DNA of 64,000 nt from Bradysia coprophila. Its lineage: Eukaryota > Arthropoda > Insecta > Diptera > Sciaridae. The translations under genes were made by a program, and so were the position numbers. Positions within the stretch are counted from its first letter, which is position 1; the number at the start of each line of letters is the position of its first letter. Below are positions 1-18,600 of the stretch, one piece after another. The stretch is from the NCBI RefSeq assembly GCF_014529535.1, contig NW_023503501.1:2982150-3046149 (forward strand), given 5' to 3'. The notes under the pieces are model-generated. The model was not told the DNA's origin, searched no databases, and saw only the letters and a program-made list of their open reading frames with translations.

Positions 1-410
1 TTCGCTGCATTGTTTATAGTAAGTTTTTTGAAGTAAAGTCATTCTATTAGACCACTGCGAATTTTAAAGGATGTATCATACGTGGAATAAGAGGTTGGCA
101 AAGTGCAGCAAATGAGGGAATGCTGGAACAGGATTCTCGACCAGGCCAAGGCCCACAAGTGGCTGTAGCGCCGGTAAAGTAAAGTAATAGTGTGTTACAT
201 TGGGTGCTGCGGAGGTAGTTCCTTAGACGAACCACGTGATCAAGTTTGGTAAGGGAAGAGCTGTTTGCTCTGTTTGTTTGTTTTTTGACTCGGTTTAGTA
301 TAAATAGCCTCGCGCTGTTGGTGAGTTCCAGTGTTGCATTCGGTCCGTTGCCAAATCGCACCGTAAAAAAACCAGGCACGGCCCCTTCTAATAGTAATAA
401 TTCGTCTAAG

Positions 411-642
411 GGTAGTTCATTACATTAGTGATCAATTTGTGATACGAGCAAAACTCACAAGTGTGTGTTTGAGCGCCAAGGTTTGAAAACTGTTATTTTG
501 ACAAGTTTAGAGTTTGCATATCCGGCCCGAAGGCGAGGTATGCAACTACCCAAGTCAAAATAACAGTTGTCAAAGCGACGTGCTTAAAGCACACGCGTGA
601 GTTCGCGAGTTCATAAATTGGTTCCAAATGTAATGAACTACC
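411..642. repeat. Foldback (inverted-repeat) element
   Basis: The two ends are inverted copies: GGTAGTTCATTACAT at the left end and ATGTAATGAACTACC at the right. Similarity continues inward on both sides, with ACTGTTATTTTGAC facing GTCAAAATAACAGT around a centre near 530. The whole segment could fold into one imperfect hairpin. It has no coding capacity, so a non-autonomous MITE-like element is the best description; the superfamily is not clear. Confidence 0.7.
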
Positions 643-809
643 AAGCCACACCCAATGTATATAGTTTTAATGCATACCCCTCCGGAAAAAAAACATTACA
701 TGTATGTATGCGCCTCGAGGAACCACAACGAAAAAAAATTTGGTAAATACTTTTCCTTCTCACAAAAATAGGTGAAAAAACAAACAATCTGTTGTTGCAT
801 TGAAACGGC

Positions 810-899
810 CGCGCCGCGTCATTCACAATAATTGACAAAACGACACATTTTGTATAAGGAAAATGTCACTGTGTGGGCTATTGTGAATGACGCGGCGCG
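810..899. repeat. GC-rich perfect hairpin
   Basis: Bases 810-830 and 879-899 are perfect inverted copies over 21 bases, containing GCGCCGCGTCATTCACAAT and its complement. They are separated by a 48-base loop that holds a shorter inverted pair. The arms are far richer in G+C than the surrounding DNA. It may be a small foldback transposon or a structured element; no gene lies beside it. Confidence 0.75.
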
Positions 900-3800
900 A
901 AATTCCTCAACACCATTGAACCGTTACACAAACGAATCTAGCTCACTGGCGAAATTGGCTCACAAACCATACACACACACTTCTTTAAAAATATTGATCC
1001 CAAAAAATCAGTTGTCACAATGTGCTATAACAATATCGTAACAATAACACAATTAAATCAATTGTAACATTTTCATATTGAATTGTTTTGCGAAGATGCT
1101 ACATGCAAATTTTGTGTTTTGTGTTTTGCTAATTCTGTTGATTTTAAAATAAATTTTGCAGTGAAGTGAAGAGACCTAATCTAGAAAATAAGAGAAAAAC
1201 TCGCAATTTGAATTGTTTCGCCATTAGCGTTCGTTAACGACATTGAAACAATTTCTAAAACAAATATGACCGACATATTCAATTCTGCGTTTCAAAAAAT
1301 TGTTTTTTTTTTGAAAAATAAAGTGCTTGCTTGTTGTGCATTAAATTCAAGCCACAATTGCTGCCAAATTTGTTAGCATCAACACGAAAGTAACAACAAC
1401 CGGCTTTATTTCAGTGTTTGAGAATTTTAATGATGTATGTAAGATGTATGTAATGAACTATTACCTCTCTAGGGATGTAATAAACTTTTCCGATCGGACA
1501 CAAAATGAGTACATAGGAAATAAACGATTTTCGAGGGGGCCAACATACATGTAATGTTAATTTTCCGTAGGGGACATTCATTAAAGTAAGTATCATGCGT
1601 GCACAGTTTAAGTAATGAGTTGAAAATATGTATCATTTTTCCTAAGTCTAAGAGTTTTAGCAGTAAAATTTTAACTTTTCTGTACTTAAATGCATCAATG
1701 CGTTGATGATGCAAATTTAAGTACTACGTAGTCTATGTAGACGTTCGATACTCTTCCTCTGATATTACATTCTGATATGAATCAATCGATTTGTACGTTT
1801 AAAATAATAGAAATTTTATTTTGAAAAAAGGCAGTTTACAGTAAATTTTTTGTTTTTTTTTTAAACTTTTCAATTCAATTTTTCAAAAAATGAAATATTA
1901 TTTTCAATTCAAATTACAAAACGAATAAAGATTTGTAAGCCGTTCAGAATCAGCTAATTTTATCCTAAAATTTTCTTTTCATTTTTATATTTTAATATTT
2001 ACAAATAATTAATAGAAATCAATTAAATTTTCTGTTGTTTTTTTTTTTGTTTTTTTTTTCTTTCTTTCTCTTCGTTTGTTTAATATATTTAATCAATAAA
2101 TTTTTTTGTATTTTTCATTTAAATGTTTCGCACAATTTTAATAATGATAATTCCTTTTGAGGACCTTGTGTTTTATCTTGAATTAATAGGGCCATCGTAT
2201 TTTGTATTGTAATTTTTATTTATTTTTTATTTTTATTTTTTTAATAAAATGTTGTTATATATGTAGTAATTTGCGGTAATTTGTCTTTATTATATCTTTT
2301 TTAACTAAATTTTTAAAGTTTATTGGTTGAAGGTACACCGTTTTTTTATATTCTGTGCGTAATTGTATGCATATATTGTACGGTATAAAATTTGTTTTAT
2401 CCTTTCAAAAATATATGTTTTTTCTTCTTCTATATTTTTGTGGCATATTGTTGATTATACGGAATCAAATGTGGGTTAAGTAATACTTTTTTTTTAAATA
2501 TGCTTCGTAAGTAAAATTTCATATTTTTCTTTTTAGTTTTTTTTTTATAATAATTACAATGTACTCTTTTGTTCATGATTACACGATATTATAATGTACT
2601 GAAACACATGCTCAAAAATGCTTTTCTTTTCTTTAATTTGTTAATGAAAATATAATTTGTTTTACTTAAATTTTTACTTTCTCTGTCATCGTTACCTGAA
2701 ACTTTCATTCTAATAAAAAGACTTCACGATGACTTCACTTTTTTTATCAACAAATTAAATTTTTTACAGCTTTACATTTGAAATTTGTTTTATTTTTATT
2801 TTATTTTTTCTTATTACTCAATAAGAGGAAGAACTATGGTTACTGAATTTGTTTATCATGAGTTTAACTATTTTGTTAAATTTTAAATTTTGTAACACCA
2901 ACAATAACAAAAAAAATTTAATTGATTGATTGCATGAAAACCATAATTTTATGAAAACGGTGTTCACATTTCAATTCTGTCTATATTCTTTCGTGTCTTG
3001 AGTAAAAGCTTCTGAGACTAACATTTCAATTTCTTCCAGATCTTCAACAACTGTATCAACAGCTATATACCGGCATGTGTTCAAAGATACGGCGAGTGGA
3101 AATTTTACAGAATTTATTCAAATATATCTACTTTGAGAGTTTATCAAATCTAAAAGGAGATGTATAAAATCTAGTACTTTAGTTTGCGATTACTTTAGTT
3201 TAAATGTAATGAAATGTCGAAGTGTTCCAGTCTTTAAACAATTCTCTTTTTTCAAAAATCATTGAAGACTGTTATTACGATCGGAAAGGGTTCGATTTTC
3301 AAACTACAAAATCCTAAGCGCCAAATCGATAACTGAACGTATTTTTTTGGAAAATCATACTGTAATCGAGCTTGTGCGCCCGCCCGCGTATACCAGTTAG
3401 TCGAGCTCATGTGAACCCTTTGAGCTTTTACACTGAATAAACACTGCAGATGTAATAAAAAATAGTTCAGTGCAACGCCTGTGCTGACGTCCATGCTACG
3501 TTTATGGTTTACGGAAATTTTAAAGTTAAAACTAACAGCGTTGTTAGCATGACAAGACGTTTCCCTGTTTTGGTGATGAAAATCTTGTCAGCCCTTTCCC
3601 AACTGTAAGTAAAAATAATCGAAATTTTCCGTTAAAAAGTTCTTAGTAGATCAAGTTTTGAAGTACCTGGCAAAGTGAGTGGCAAAGTGTCTAAACTAGA
3701 TATTATTTGCTGACAAAATCTGTTTTCCTCTGCTAAATTCTTTCATTTTGTTTAAATCAAAGAAATTGAATTTAATCTTACAGAAGCTTGCTCCCTATAA

Positions 3801-4509
3801 AGCTTCGAACAGTTCAGATTTACCTGAACCTGATATGAAAATACTTAAACCATTTTTGATCTGAACTAATGTTGGCCTGACCTGAATTGACATTCAAACT
3901 AAATAATGAGAATCAGTTAAAGTGTAATCTGAAATATGTCGTTGAAAGGTTACCTGAAAAAGTTGTACGAAACTTTCAGATTTTACATAAAACCACACCT
4001 TACGGGTTTAAACATGACCGCAGAGATTACAATGAAATTAGGTTCAGGTCAGGGTGATATCCTAAAATTCAGGTAAAAAATCGGTCAACCTATTCTGATC
4101 AGAGCTTTTTGTGTTTTCATTCATCTTTTGTTTCAAAATGTGTGAGCCTTATGTAGCAACAAATTGTTTTGATTCGTCTTATTTTAACATTCATGTGCCT
4201 GGCTTTTCTGTGTTACGAAGAGTAACAAAATGAAGAGAAACAGTCGTTGAAGAAAGTTACGAACAGAAAACAAATATCAATAAAAGTCGATGTAGTCGTT
4301 TTGCTTAAACATTTTTGTTCTTATCTAATGCAGGATAAGCATTTTTTTGATTAACTTTAAATAATAAAATGTCTATGATTAGTGTTTGCTTCTTTTTGAT
4401 GAATAAAAACTGTAAAATATTGTTTATACAAACGAATATGTTGTGTATATATGTCCACATAGAAAGTGTTCTCTTTTTGTTTGTGTTATTTTTTAAATCG
4501 AAAGAAAAA

Positions 4510-9366
<4,857 letters not shown>

Positions 9367-10035
9367 TTACAATTTTTGATTCACACACACGAAACACACA
9401 ATTAAAAAAAAACACACACCGGACTGGATTCAACTCGATATAATAAAAACTGCGATTATTTTGTACACCGAAATGAAAACAAAATAATAAAAATTGATCA
9501 CAAAACCGATCGGCGATAGACGAAAATGGAAATAATTTATTGAAAAGAAAACTAAATCAGTCGGATGAAAATTCTCTGCCTCTAAGCAACAAGGTGAGTC
9601 AAAATGTTTGTTCTTTTCTTATAGTTTTTTTTTCCTTCTTTCGACGGTGCTGCAACTGAGTCACTTTTTATACATTGAACTTGCTATCGGTACTTACGAC
9701 GCCCTTTTACTGAGACACATTTTTTTTGCTTTTAAGTTTTGCGATCGTATGCCTTTTAATTTATGGCGACAAATTTATCCGGCAAAAATATTAAAATTTA
9801 GGAACATATATAATAAGAGAATACGCCAATCCCACAATTAAAAAATGGGAAAACCTCGGTGCGTCTTTTTTTGACACATCGTCGACACAAGTGCCATCTG
9901 TAAATAGAAGAAACAACACGATATGAAGAAAAACAGCACGGAATATTCAAAATTACAAAAAAATGTTGTTTTTAATTGAGAGTTCAGTTGGGAAGCAAAT
10001 ATATGTAGTTTTCGTTTTTATTCTTTTCAAAGAGA

Positions 10036-10038
10036 ATC

Positions 10039-10071
<33 letters not shown>

Positions 10072-10072
10072 A
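10036..10072. repeat. CT/GA dinucleotide microsatellite
   Basis: There are about seventeen CT units with one interruption. On the Ras strand this is a GA tract about 700 bases upstream of the start codon. GA tracts can bind GAGA factor in flies, but position alone does not show that here. Confidence 0.9.
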
Positions 10073-10937
10073 GAAAAATATTCTATTCAAAAATTGTCTA
10101 GTCAAAAATTTGAAGATAAAACGACTGAGCCAACAACAAAGTCTGATATACGTTTTCAAAGTACGTTTATTGTTGCTATATTCACATTTCCCATTACACT
10201 CTCATAGTAATAACAATTAAACGCTACAACTATTAGTATTTGTAAGAATCAACGCAACAAATTATAAGGTTTATAGTATACGTACAACTTTAAATAGATA
10301 TTATAAAAACTTGCTAGAACGACAGTATATGCCAAATAAAGGAGGTTTTAGTAATAGTGTCGCCATTTAGGTACTTCACATGAGTAATTTAGGCACAATT
10401 AAAATTGACTTCTTTAATTTTCATTGAAAAAACAAACAAAAATGCAATAGATCACGTGAGGGTGTTCCTCAAATGCAGTTGGTTCTCTCACTTTCGTAAG
10501 CCCCTCCACTTACAATATCTAAAAAAATGGCATGTCATATAAAGAAAGGCCGTATATGCTTACTGGAAGTTTGTTACATAGTCTAGACCCCAGACCCTAA
10601 AATAACATACATCGTTGGGGAGAAAGTGCACCAGACGCCCTCTGAGGTGCACCAACACCACTTCCCGTCCTCCGGCGGAGGACGCCTCTTATGTCTCGTC
10701 TAAAAAAATATTTAGAAAAATATCACGAAAAGAAATATTTTTGAGACCAGCAAAAAAAATGAAAACTATGTTTATTTCAAATCAATTGCTTTTAACTTGT
10801 TGACCGCGTGATTATTTAGATTTTTCACATACGCACGGTGTTCAGTTGTCAAAATTACGTAACTAGAAGAATAATTCAAAAATTACACTTCAGTTCTATG
10901 TTTTTGTCTCGTTTTCGCTTATGTAATAAAATAGAGT

Positions 10938-10992
10938 ACACACTTGTCACTATCAGTCTCGGCAAGCCTCGACTTCTTCGTGACAAGTGTGT
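10938..10992. repeat. Short perfect hairpin
   Basis: The 13-base arms ACACACTTGTCAC and GTGACAAGTGTGT enclose a 29-base loop. No gene is tied to it. It may be the remains of a foldback element. Confidence 0.65.
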
Positions 10993-12520
10993 AATATATA
11001 TTTTATGTTTTTGGCGAAATAGCTCTCTGAAAATTAAGACTGGTTCGCTGCGCTCACCACTTACATTTTCACACTCACGAACTTATCCTGTAAATTTTTT
11101 AGTCGTGGTGCTATGGTAAATGGTAGGTGATATGCAAAAACTCTGAAATTAAGAAATGTGACTAAGATATGTGATACCTTAAAAGGTATCTTGAGAACCG
11201 AAACCTCAGTGTAAGGGAAAATATTCTTTTTGAAAATATGTACGTTCTTTTCGTTAAAAGTATGCGCCTTTTAGCGAAAAGTGCACCCCAGTCGAAAATC
11301 CTCTCAGGTTCTGCATCCCTTAATTAATTCATTTATTTAGAGCCTCGTCAACTAAAAGCTAGTGAAAATAAAGGTTTTTCATCAACAGGATCTCAAAATG
11401 ACTCAAGTCACTAAAGAGTAGTATAGACTATGTAACAAACAAAACTTGTGGTAAGCATATACGGCCTCTATATGCCATAAAGAAAATCGGATTTTTTTAA
11501 GATATCGGAGGGATTTACGAGGATATGAAAGAAATTCTCTCAGAGAACCAATTCCATTTGAGAAACACCCTAGTATCAGTTTTCCATAGTACATTTTTCT
11601 ACGGATCAAAAGGAACTTTATTTTGAAATCAATGATAAGGCATGAGCAATGACTACAGTCATCTGTTAGCGGCAGCGGAGATTGCGCTATAACACAAAAT
11701 ATGGTAAAAATATAGTTAGGCTTGTTTTCCACCGTTGAAATTTCATTTACCAAAAAAGTACTCCGTGTGAGAGGCAAAATTGAATATTTTGTTGAGTTGA
11801 AACCATACTTTACGTTAAAGGATTGATACGTTGAAAATCCTTACATCAAAAGAAGTAGCAGATTAAATATTTTCAAAATTTTTGAATTTATAGGCTTTGA
11901 TCAACGAAGTGCGTTGCTTTGATCCTTTTAATTGTGCACACTGTACCAATTCTCAAGTTCACGTTCAAGTTTATTTATTATTATTTTGAAACACGGGGCA
12001 GAGCACAGTGCTTTGGGCAGAGTAAAGTAAACCAGGCAGGAGCAGAGAACACAAGTACATTCTCGTGTTACGGCAATATAAATGGCTGATTTGGAATATG
12101 CATTTACATTGCCTAATCAAGTAAAGCACAGTACGAATGTGGTTCAAAATTTTGATTATGACTAATTAGAATACCGCGAACCTCCCCAAATCCCGTTAAA
12201 ATCGATTACTCAAGCGTTTCGCAGAAAATCAGACCTACTCTACTCATGCATTTAGGCCCATCGTCAAAAAGATTGCTCCTGCCTGGCAACTGTGCACTGT
12301 TTGAAATCATGTAAGCAAAATATTCAGCAAAAACATTCAACATTTGAATGGAACCAGCTGAATTGTAGCGCTTGTGGTGCTTTACGTAAATTATGGTCCG
12401 AATTTATGGATCACAAACGAACTTTGTTTTCCTTGCCAACGAGTTATTTAGAGTCCACATGTTATGCATGACCAATAACGAAAACATTCGATCGATATAG
12501 ATTTGTCAAAACCAAATTGG

Positions 12521-12534
12521 AAACCCTTGGTAAC
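12521..12534 (+). promoter_or_regulatory. Possible RFX X-box upstream of btv
   Basis: The 14-mer AAACCCTTGGTAAC lies 67 bases upstream of the btv start codon. Its right half GGTAAC is a perfect RFX half-site. The left half keeps only part of the consensus (GTNRCC, then a short spacer, then RGYAAC). Cilium-transport genes in flies are known RFX targets with X-boxes close to the start codon, so the position fits. The match is imperfect. Confidence 0.35.
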
Positions 12535-12601
12535 GCCACACAAACAAAAAAGGTTCCTCCAAGTGCTGCATAAAATGTGTTATTTTTAGTAAAGTGCAAA
12601 A

Positions 12602-15600
12602 ATGTCCGATCGAACTAAACTTAAATTCATTTTAAACACATCGGGTTTGTATGCTCTAAAATTATCCTAAGCCACATACTAACTGAAGAACCTTCGATTT
12701 TATTTTTAAAAGCCGAATACTTCTCACACAATTCGGCAACTCAACCCAGTGACGACGGTTCAATTCAGGAATTCCTCCAGAATGACGAAATTAATGTTCT
12801 AGCAATCACACATTCAGAAAATGCGTTACGTTTCCATCATACCGTACCAACAGACGAAAACTCGATATTATTCTACAAGATTCCGCAACTGGGCGCGATG
12901 CAAGCGAATGTAGAGGTGCCGATTGGCATACTGACATTGGAAGGTGGTTTAGTGAAATCAATATACAATTCGGTGTCGAGAGTATACGCTCCAAATGTTA
13001 CAAAGGTACAGGCTTTCAGAATGAACTCTGTCGTAAAACTTTATTTCTTGAGTTGGAGTAGGTACTTCTAGTTCAGTTGGAACTTAGGTTTCATATTTCT
13101 GCTTTATTTACATCATAGCATCAGTTAACTTCAGAGCATATTTTAGACAATTTTTAGATGAAATTTAGAAAAAATATTTGTGGAGTTTCACCAAGTTTCG
13201 CTTAAATTTCTACAATTTTGATAAATTATTTATCAATTTTATGTTGAGTTAATTCGACTTTTGGTAGAAATTTGTTATCTGAATCTTACTGAACTTCTTT
13301 AAATTATGGATTTACCAAAACTTCCGGAAATAAAAATTCGTGAAACTTAGCGAAATTAGAGAAACTATTTCACTAAAATAAGCTCTGATTACCTTGTACT
13401 CAAATACCGAGATTTATTGCAAGTGCTCACTTTTTCCATCTACCTTCATTTATGTTCTAGCAAAAAGTCGACTATTCATCGGACATAGAAAAAATTATCG
13501 ATAATTTACACACCACCCTTGGAGCATCTTTGGGCTTATCACATTCTGGTAACATTTATTTGAAACCTATTATTAGACGCTGTATATCGAACGATTTGTC
13601 TCTAATAGGAATTCACACAGTTCAGGATGAAATCAACTTTTGGAAACAGAATCTATTAAACTCGCCGACCAAGACTGATAAGGATAAGGCCAAAGCTATC
13701 GTTGACATCGTCGAACATCTAAATGTTCAAATTGGGTATGATCGTTGATCTGCAATTACAGTAAATGTTTTACAACTTTCCGTACATCAGATCTGTTCAA
13801 GTGAACTCAACAAAATGCCTAGACGAATTTCTGGACTCCGTTCACACAACATTAGACGAATTATGGCGTCTGCCGCATTCATATCCTCAAAACCGAATGG
13901 TTGACCTAATGAACATACTATCATCGATTGTGATTGATGCTTGCATCGATGGCCTCAGTACGGTTGATATTTGGAACATAAATTCCGTTCATACAAGTCA
14001 AGTTCTTAGTGAGAGTATGGACACAATTGATTCGTGGATACACATCTGCGACTCGCTGACTCGTCTGTTTTGGCCGAACAATGCTGCAAATCCATGGGCA
14101 GGTGGTCCACATATACCGAAGAATGCTAAGTTGTTTCGAGAACGTCTTAATGAGATTAAAGTTATCAAAAATTTGTATATGCAAATAGCAACGATCTTTA
14201 ATGAGGATGATCGTATGGATAAAGTTATCATGGCCATGTTTCATCCATTTGCTGGTACGTTTCCTTTACTTTTTGTTATTAAAAATGTGGCTTGCTGATT
14301 CATATTCCTTTTAGATATAAATATCCTTGATGTAAGTCCGTTCGGTGCAAAACGATGGCAGAAAGCCGTTGGTCAATTTGAAGCTAAGCTTCAACCAGTC
14401 GATGAAAAAATGGCATCATTGTTGAAACCGAAACTTAATAATCATTTAAGCAATCCGAGACAGGTGGGTCTAATGGGCATTGTCTATAGTCTACGGTCCA
14501 CTCAAGCACAGAGTTTATTATTCCGATTTTTTTTTTTAACTTTTAGGGCCAGGTGAAGGTGCTTACAAAGTAAAGATTGTGCGATAATAAACACCTTACT
14601 TGGCCTTAAGAATTTTTATGGGTTTTTTGGTAGAAAATTTCTAGAATTTTAAGGAATGAAATTCTGAAAATTCTCTAAAATTAATAAATTTAAGAAATTT
14701 TTGGGAATACAATTGTTAAAAGTTTACTATGTGCTGAATAAGCACCAGCTGAATATCACCAGCTGGTGTACACACAAAAACACTTTGTATTGTAAACAAT
14801 TCAAAGACAGCCTACACAGTGCATTTCTACGTTAACGTCATCTGTGCGCGCACATAACATGTATGATTGAAGTAAGCAAATTGTTCAGAATGTGTTTTGA
14901 TTGTTTATCACAAGGTAAATATAGTGAAGAGGTAATGTCATTCAAACGCGCGACCTAGCACATAAGTTCGATGCCAATGACATCTTTTTTTAAAATGGTT
15001 GACTACGATTTACTTGTATTTCACAAAAATATTTTCGCTATCTCACTACAGATGGCCCGACTTTCTATTCCATTTTTTGCTTTCAACGAAGGGATGAGAT
15101 GGCGTTTGTATCGAACTTTCGTACCACCGCACATCTGATTCGGTTATATATAGCAGTACCTCCTCACTATATTTACCTTGGTTTATCATACGATGTGTGT
15201 TATTCTGCACACAGGAAACTTTTAACAATTGTATTTAAGAACTTTTAGAAATTTTAAGAATTTAAAGAATTTTTGAGGATAAATTTTTGAAATTCAAGAG
15301 TTTTAAGACTTTCAGAATTTTGTTTTTTAGAAGTTTTAAGAATTTAAAAGGATTAAAATTTCCAATATAATAAGCCCGTGCTCGAGCAACAGACGAAACG
15401 CACTGGAAAATCCAAATTTTATTTGAACCTATTTACAGATAATTCATATTTTCTCACAATATGACTCCATTCTTCGACGACCATCCGTGATGGTCTTGCT
15501 AACAGCCGAAAGGGAGTTGTTTTTTCAATCAATAAACGACTACGTCAAAGAAATAAAATCATCGCTGCATCAGAAGACCTCTTTTCAAAGCAATGTCAAT

Positions 15601-18600
15601 CTGTCACCAATATGCTGGGAATGTCGATGGTTGAGGGTAGTCTTACATCAGGTATGAAGACCTACTACGTTTTACTGTCTTGAACAGTTTCTGACTTAAA
15701 GAACTTCGGTCTTCAGATTAATGAGATCATTAAAGTCAGTCATCTGATTGAGGAAAGGCATGGCTATGAAGAACTGAAGAAAATGTTGAATGGAACCAAA
15801 GAGGAAACGGAAAATTTATTGAAAAATAATTTTGAACTTTGGCGTGAAGAGTCAGCAGGTAATGTTAAAAATGGAGAGCTGAGGTAAGATTACGATACTG
15901 TCGATTTACGAAAAGAAAAGTCTGATCAAAAAACAAAATTTCCTTTCATCTGTATAGTCTCAAAGACGACAAACCGGTGGTTGAATTTGAACGGGATGGG
16001 CGTCAATTGATGCAAGTCACCTTCAAACCGAAGCTTATCACATTCTGTCACGATGTACGTGAGTTCGAAACGCTTGGCTTTCGAATACCAATCGAGCTTC
16101 GTGACACGGCCAAACATGCCACAAGGTTTATGGCCTGTGCGCGACGATTACAACAAATTGCCACTTTTCACAATACAATCGGCGATCGAATTATTCCGTG
16201 CCAGAGGCCAATTTTGCTTAAAAATGCAATGGAATTGAGTAAGTTAGTGCGTAGTGAGTCGGTGGCATGGAATGACGAAGAATCTACTAATCGATATGTG
16301 ACCGTACTTCAAAATGCTGTGAGTAATTTGTCCAGGGATAATACTTACTTGGCGGGGCAACATGAAGACACTAAGAGAATTGTAAGATAGAAATCAATCG
16401 GAGCTTTTGACTCTAAGTAACGAAATGACGGGTTTCAGATTATTAAGCTGATGAACGTTGATCTGCTGCGGCAAGGTGAAATATGGAAAGACGAAATGAG
16501 ACGTCTTCGAGAAATAATTGCCAATTTGGAAGCTAAAGGTTATACCAATTTGCAAGCGTTTAAGCTCCATTGGGACCATCAGTTGTATAAAGTTCTCGAA
16601 CAGCAATATTTGGAAGGGCTAACAGATCTCAACACTAGACTTCCAGACATCAATATCGAGATAGTTTTCAGGTAAGAAATACACTGAAAGCCAGGCAGTT
16701 AATGACAGACTATAGACATATTATCACAGACAGCAGAAGCTTCAATTTCGACCACCGATCGAAGAGATCAAATCCAAATATTATTCCCAACTAAGAAAAT
16801 TTCTGGAACGTCCATTGCGCTTCAGAGGCTTTTCGGATCAAAGTTCAAAGATATTTAAGGTTATGGTCGAAAGGTAAGTTCCAACATGTTCTGTTTAGTG
16901 GACAAAATTCAAATTTCAAAGATGAACAGAAATCGGCACCGTTTCGTTGGATTGTATCAAAAGTCGGAGAACTTATTTTCCCAGCTCAATGCCGTATTAG
17001 ATGTCTGGATGCCTTGGATTGCCCTCGGGCAAATAAATTTGGAGGACTTATGTGAGATACATCTGATCACTTGGAACGATTGGGATAAGAACTTTAAGGC
17101 ATGCAAGCATTTCAGTCAACAAATTGCTAAAATTCAAAAGTAAATTGACAAAAAATTCAAAAAAACCGATAACAGACAAACGTATTCTATCTCCACAGTT
17201 CAGAGGATCGGTTAGATTGTTTCGTTATTGATTTGCTACCATTAAGATCGGACATCGAATTCATCGGGAGAAAATACTGGGAGACGTTAGTGAGCACCCT
17301 TAGAGCATCAATTTTGAAGGACATTTCGGTACTGCAAGATTTCCTACACAATGCGTTGCAAGTCCTACAAAATGTAGTTCTCGATGACACCGGTATAGCC
17401 GAAGCGGGTGCGAAGTATGATAGAATCGTGACTGAGCTACCAAAGGTACTGCACTTGCTGATTAATTTCGCTTCAATAAAACGAAAAATCTTTTCAGATG
17501 AGCGAACTTCTCAAAACTGTCGAAGGCAAAGACACCTGCCTTGCTGGATGGTGTAAAGAGCGTGTGAGCTCATTATCTAACATCCTATTACAATGGGATC
17601 AACTACAACCATTGATTGAAAATCATAGCGCCGTTCTGCAACGACAAATTGGTATCATGAGAGACTACATCGAGTCTCAAATGAGTAATCTGCAAGAAGA
17701 AGCGGAAAAGTTTCACATTCGTTGGGAGTCAACGATTAAGGATCTCGAGATAAACGAAACGGTAAACTTGCAGGTCTTTAAAGATCGTCAGCTCACTTGG
17801 AATGGATTGAAAGAGAAACGGAATTTGTTGGAAGCCGACGCTCTGAAATACAACATAACTTTCCCCGGGGAACTTACAGAAACATTTGACAAAATCGATT
17901 CCGATGTCAAGGTGAACGGAGAGCAGTGGGAGATGTTTGAAAGTTTTGAGAAAGATTTCGAAAGTGTTTCAAATGAAGAGCTAAGCATTTATCGACGTCG
18001 CCCATACATTCTCACCGATTTTCTATCGAAGTGGACCAGTTTGACCAACGGCACCAAGACCACTGCATCAAATCGAATCCAGTTACAACTGGATGCTTAT
18101 CAGTCAGCGTTGCCAATAATTCAAAATCTGCAATCAGATGGACTTACTGAGAAGCACTGGAGCCGCATACTAAATTTAACCGATCAGAGCCCGATACCAT
18201 ACCACGACATTTGTTTGAAACACCTGTTCAACAATGTCCCAGCCTTGATAAAAAACGAAACGGCAATCGTAAATATGGTTCGGCAAGCGTCATCCGAGCA
18301 AATAATCCGAGCAGCTCTGACCGAACTCGATCAATGGGGAGCGACTGCAACATTCAAAACGATTACACATACGGACACGAAAAGCGGATCGCTAATACTG
18401 ATCAGAGATTTCCAGGACGTGTTAAACAAAATTGGAGACCATCAATGTCTTTTACAGTCTGCCATGAATTCCGCTGCATCTGATGAATTTTCAGATCAAG
18501 CAAATATTTGGGAGAATAGACTAACACTACTAGATCGTAACCTGACCAGTCTAAATCAAATTCAAAGAAAGTAAGTAAAGGAAGCACATGACTAAAGTCC

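Larger units (their letters stand above)
1..4509. other. Gene-free AT-rich region downstream of Ras
   Basis: No coding sequence could be supported here; the open frames are short and of low complexity. The left third carries two inverted repeats, annotated separately. From about 1.8 to 2.9 kb the DNA is extremely A+T rich with long T runs. The 3' untranslated region of the minus-strand Ras gene should begin at 4509 and run leftward into this block, but I could not fix a poly(A) site. A diverged repeat rich in CAGGT/ACCTG words sits at about 3800-4105 and resembles two repeats in introns of the dynein gene. Confidence 0.6.

Noticed and set aside
246-1041. Short open frames at the left edge
   Set aside because: They overlap inverted repeats and have no motif; chance frames within foldback elements.
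10615-11119. Open frames between Ras and btv
   Set aside because: They cross a hairpin and show no homology or codon pattern; treated as chance.
15926-16117. Minus-strand open frames inside btv exons
   Set aside because: They are antisense shadows of well-supported coding exons.
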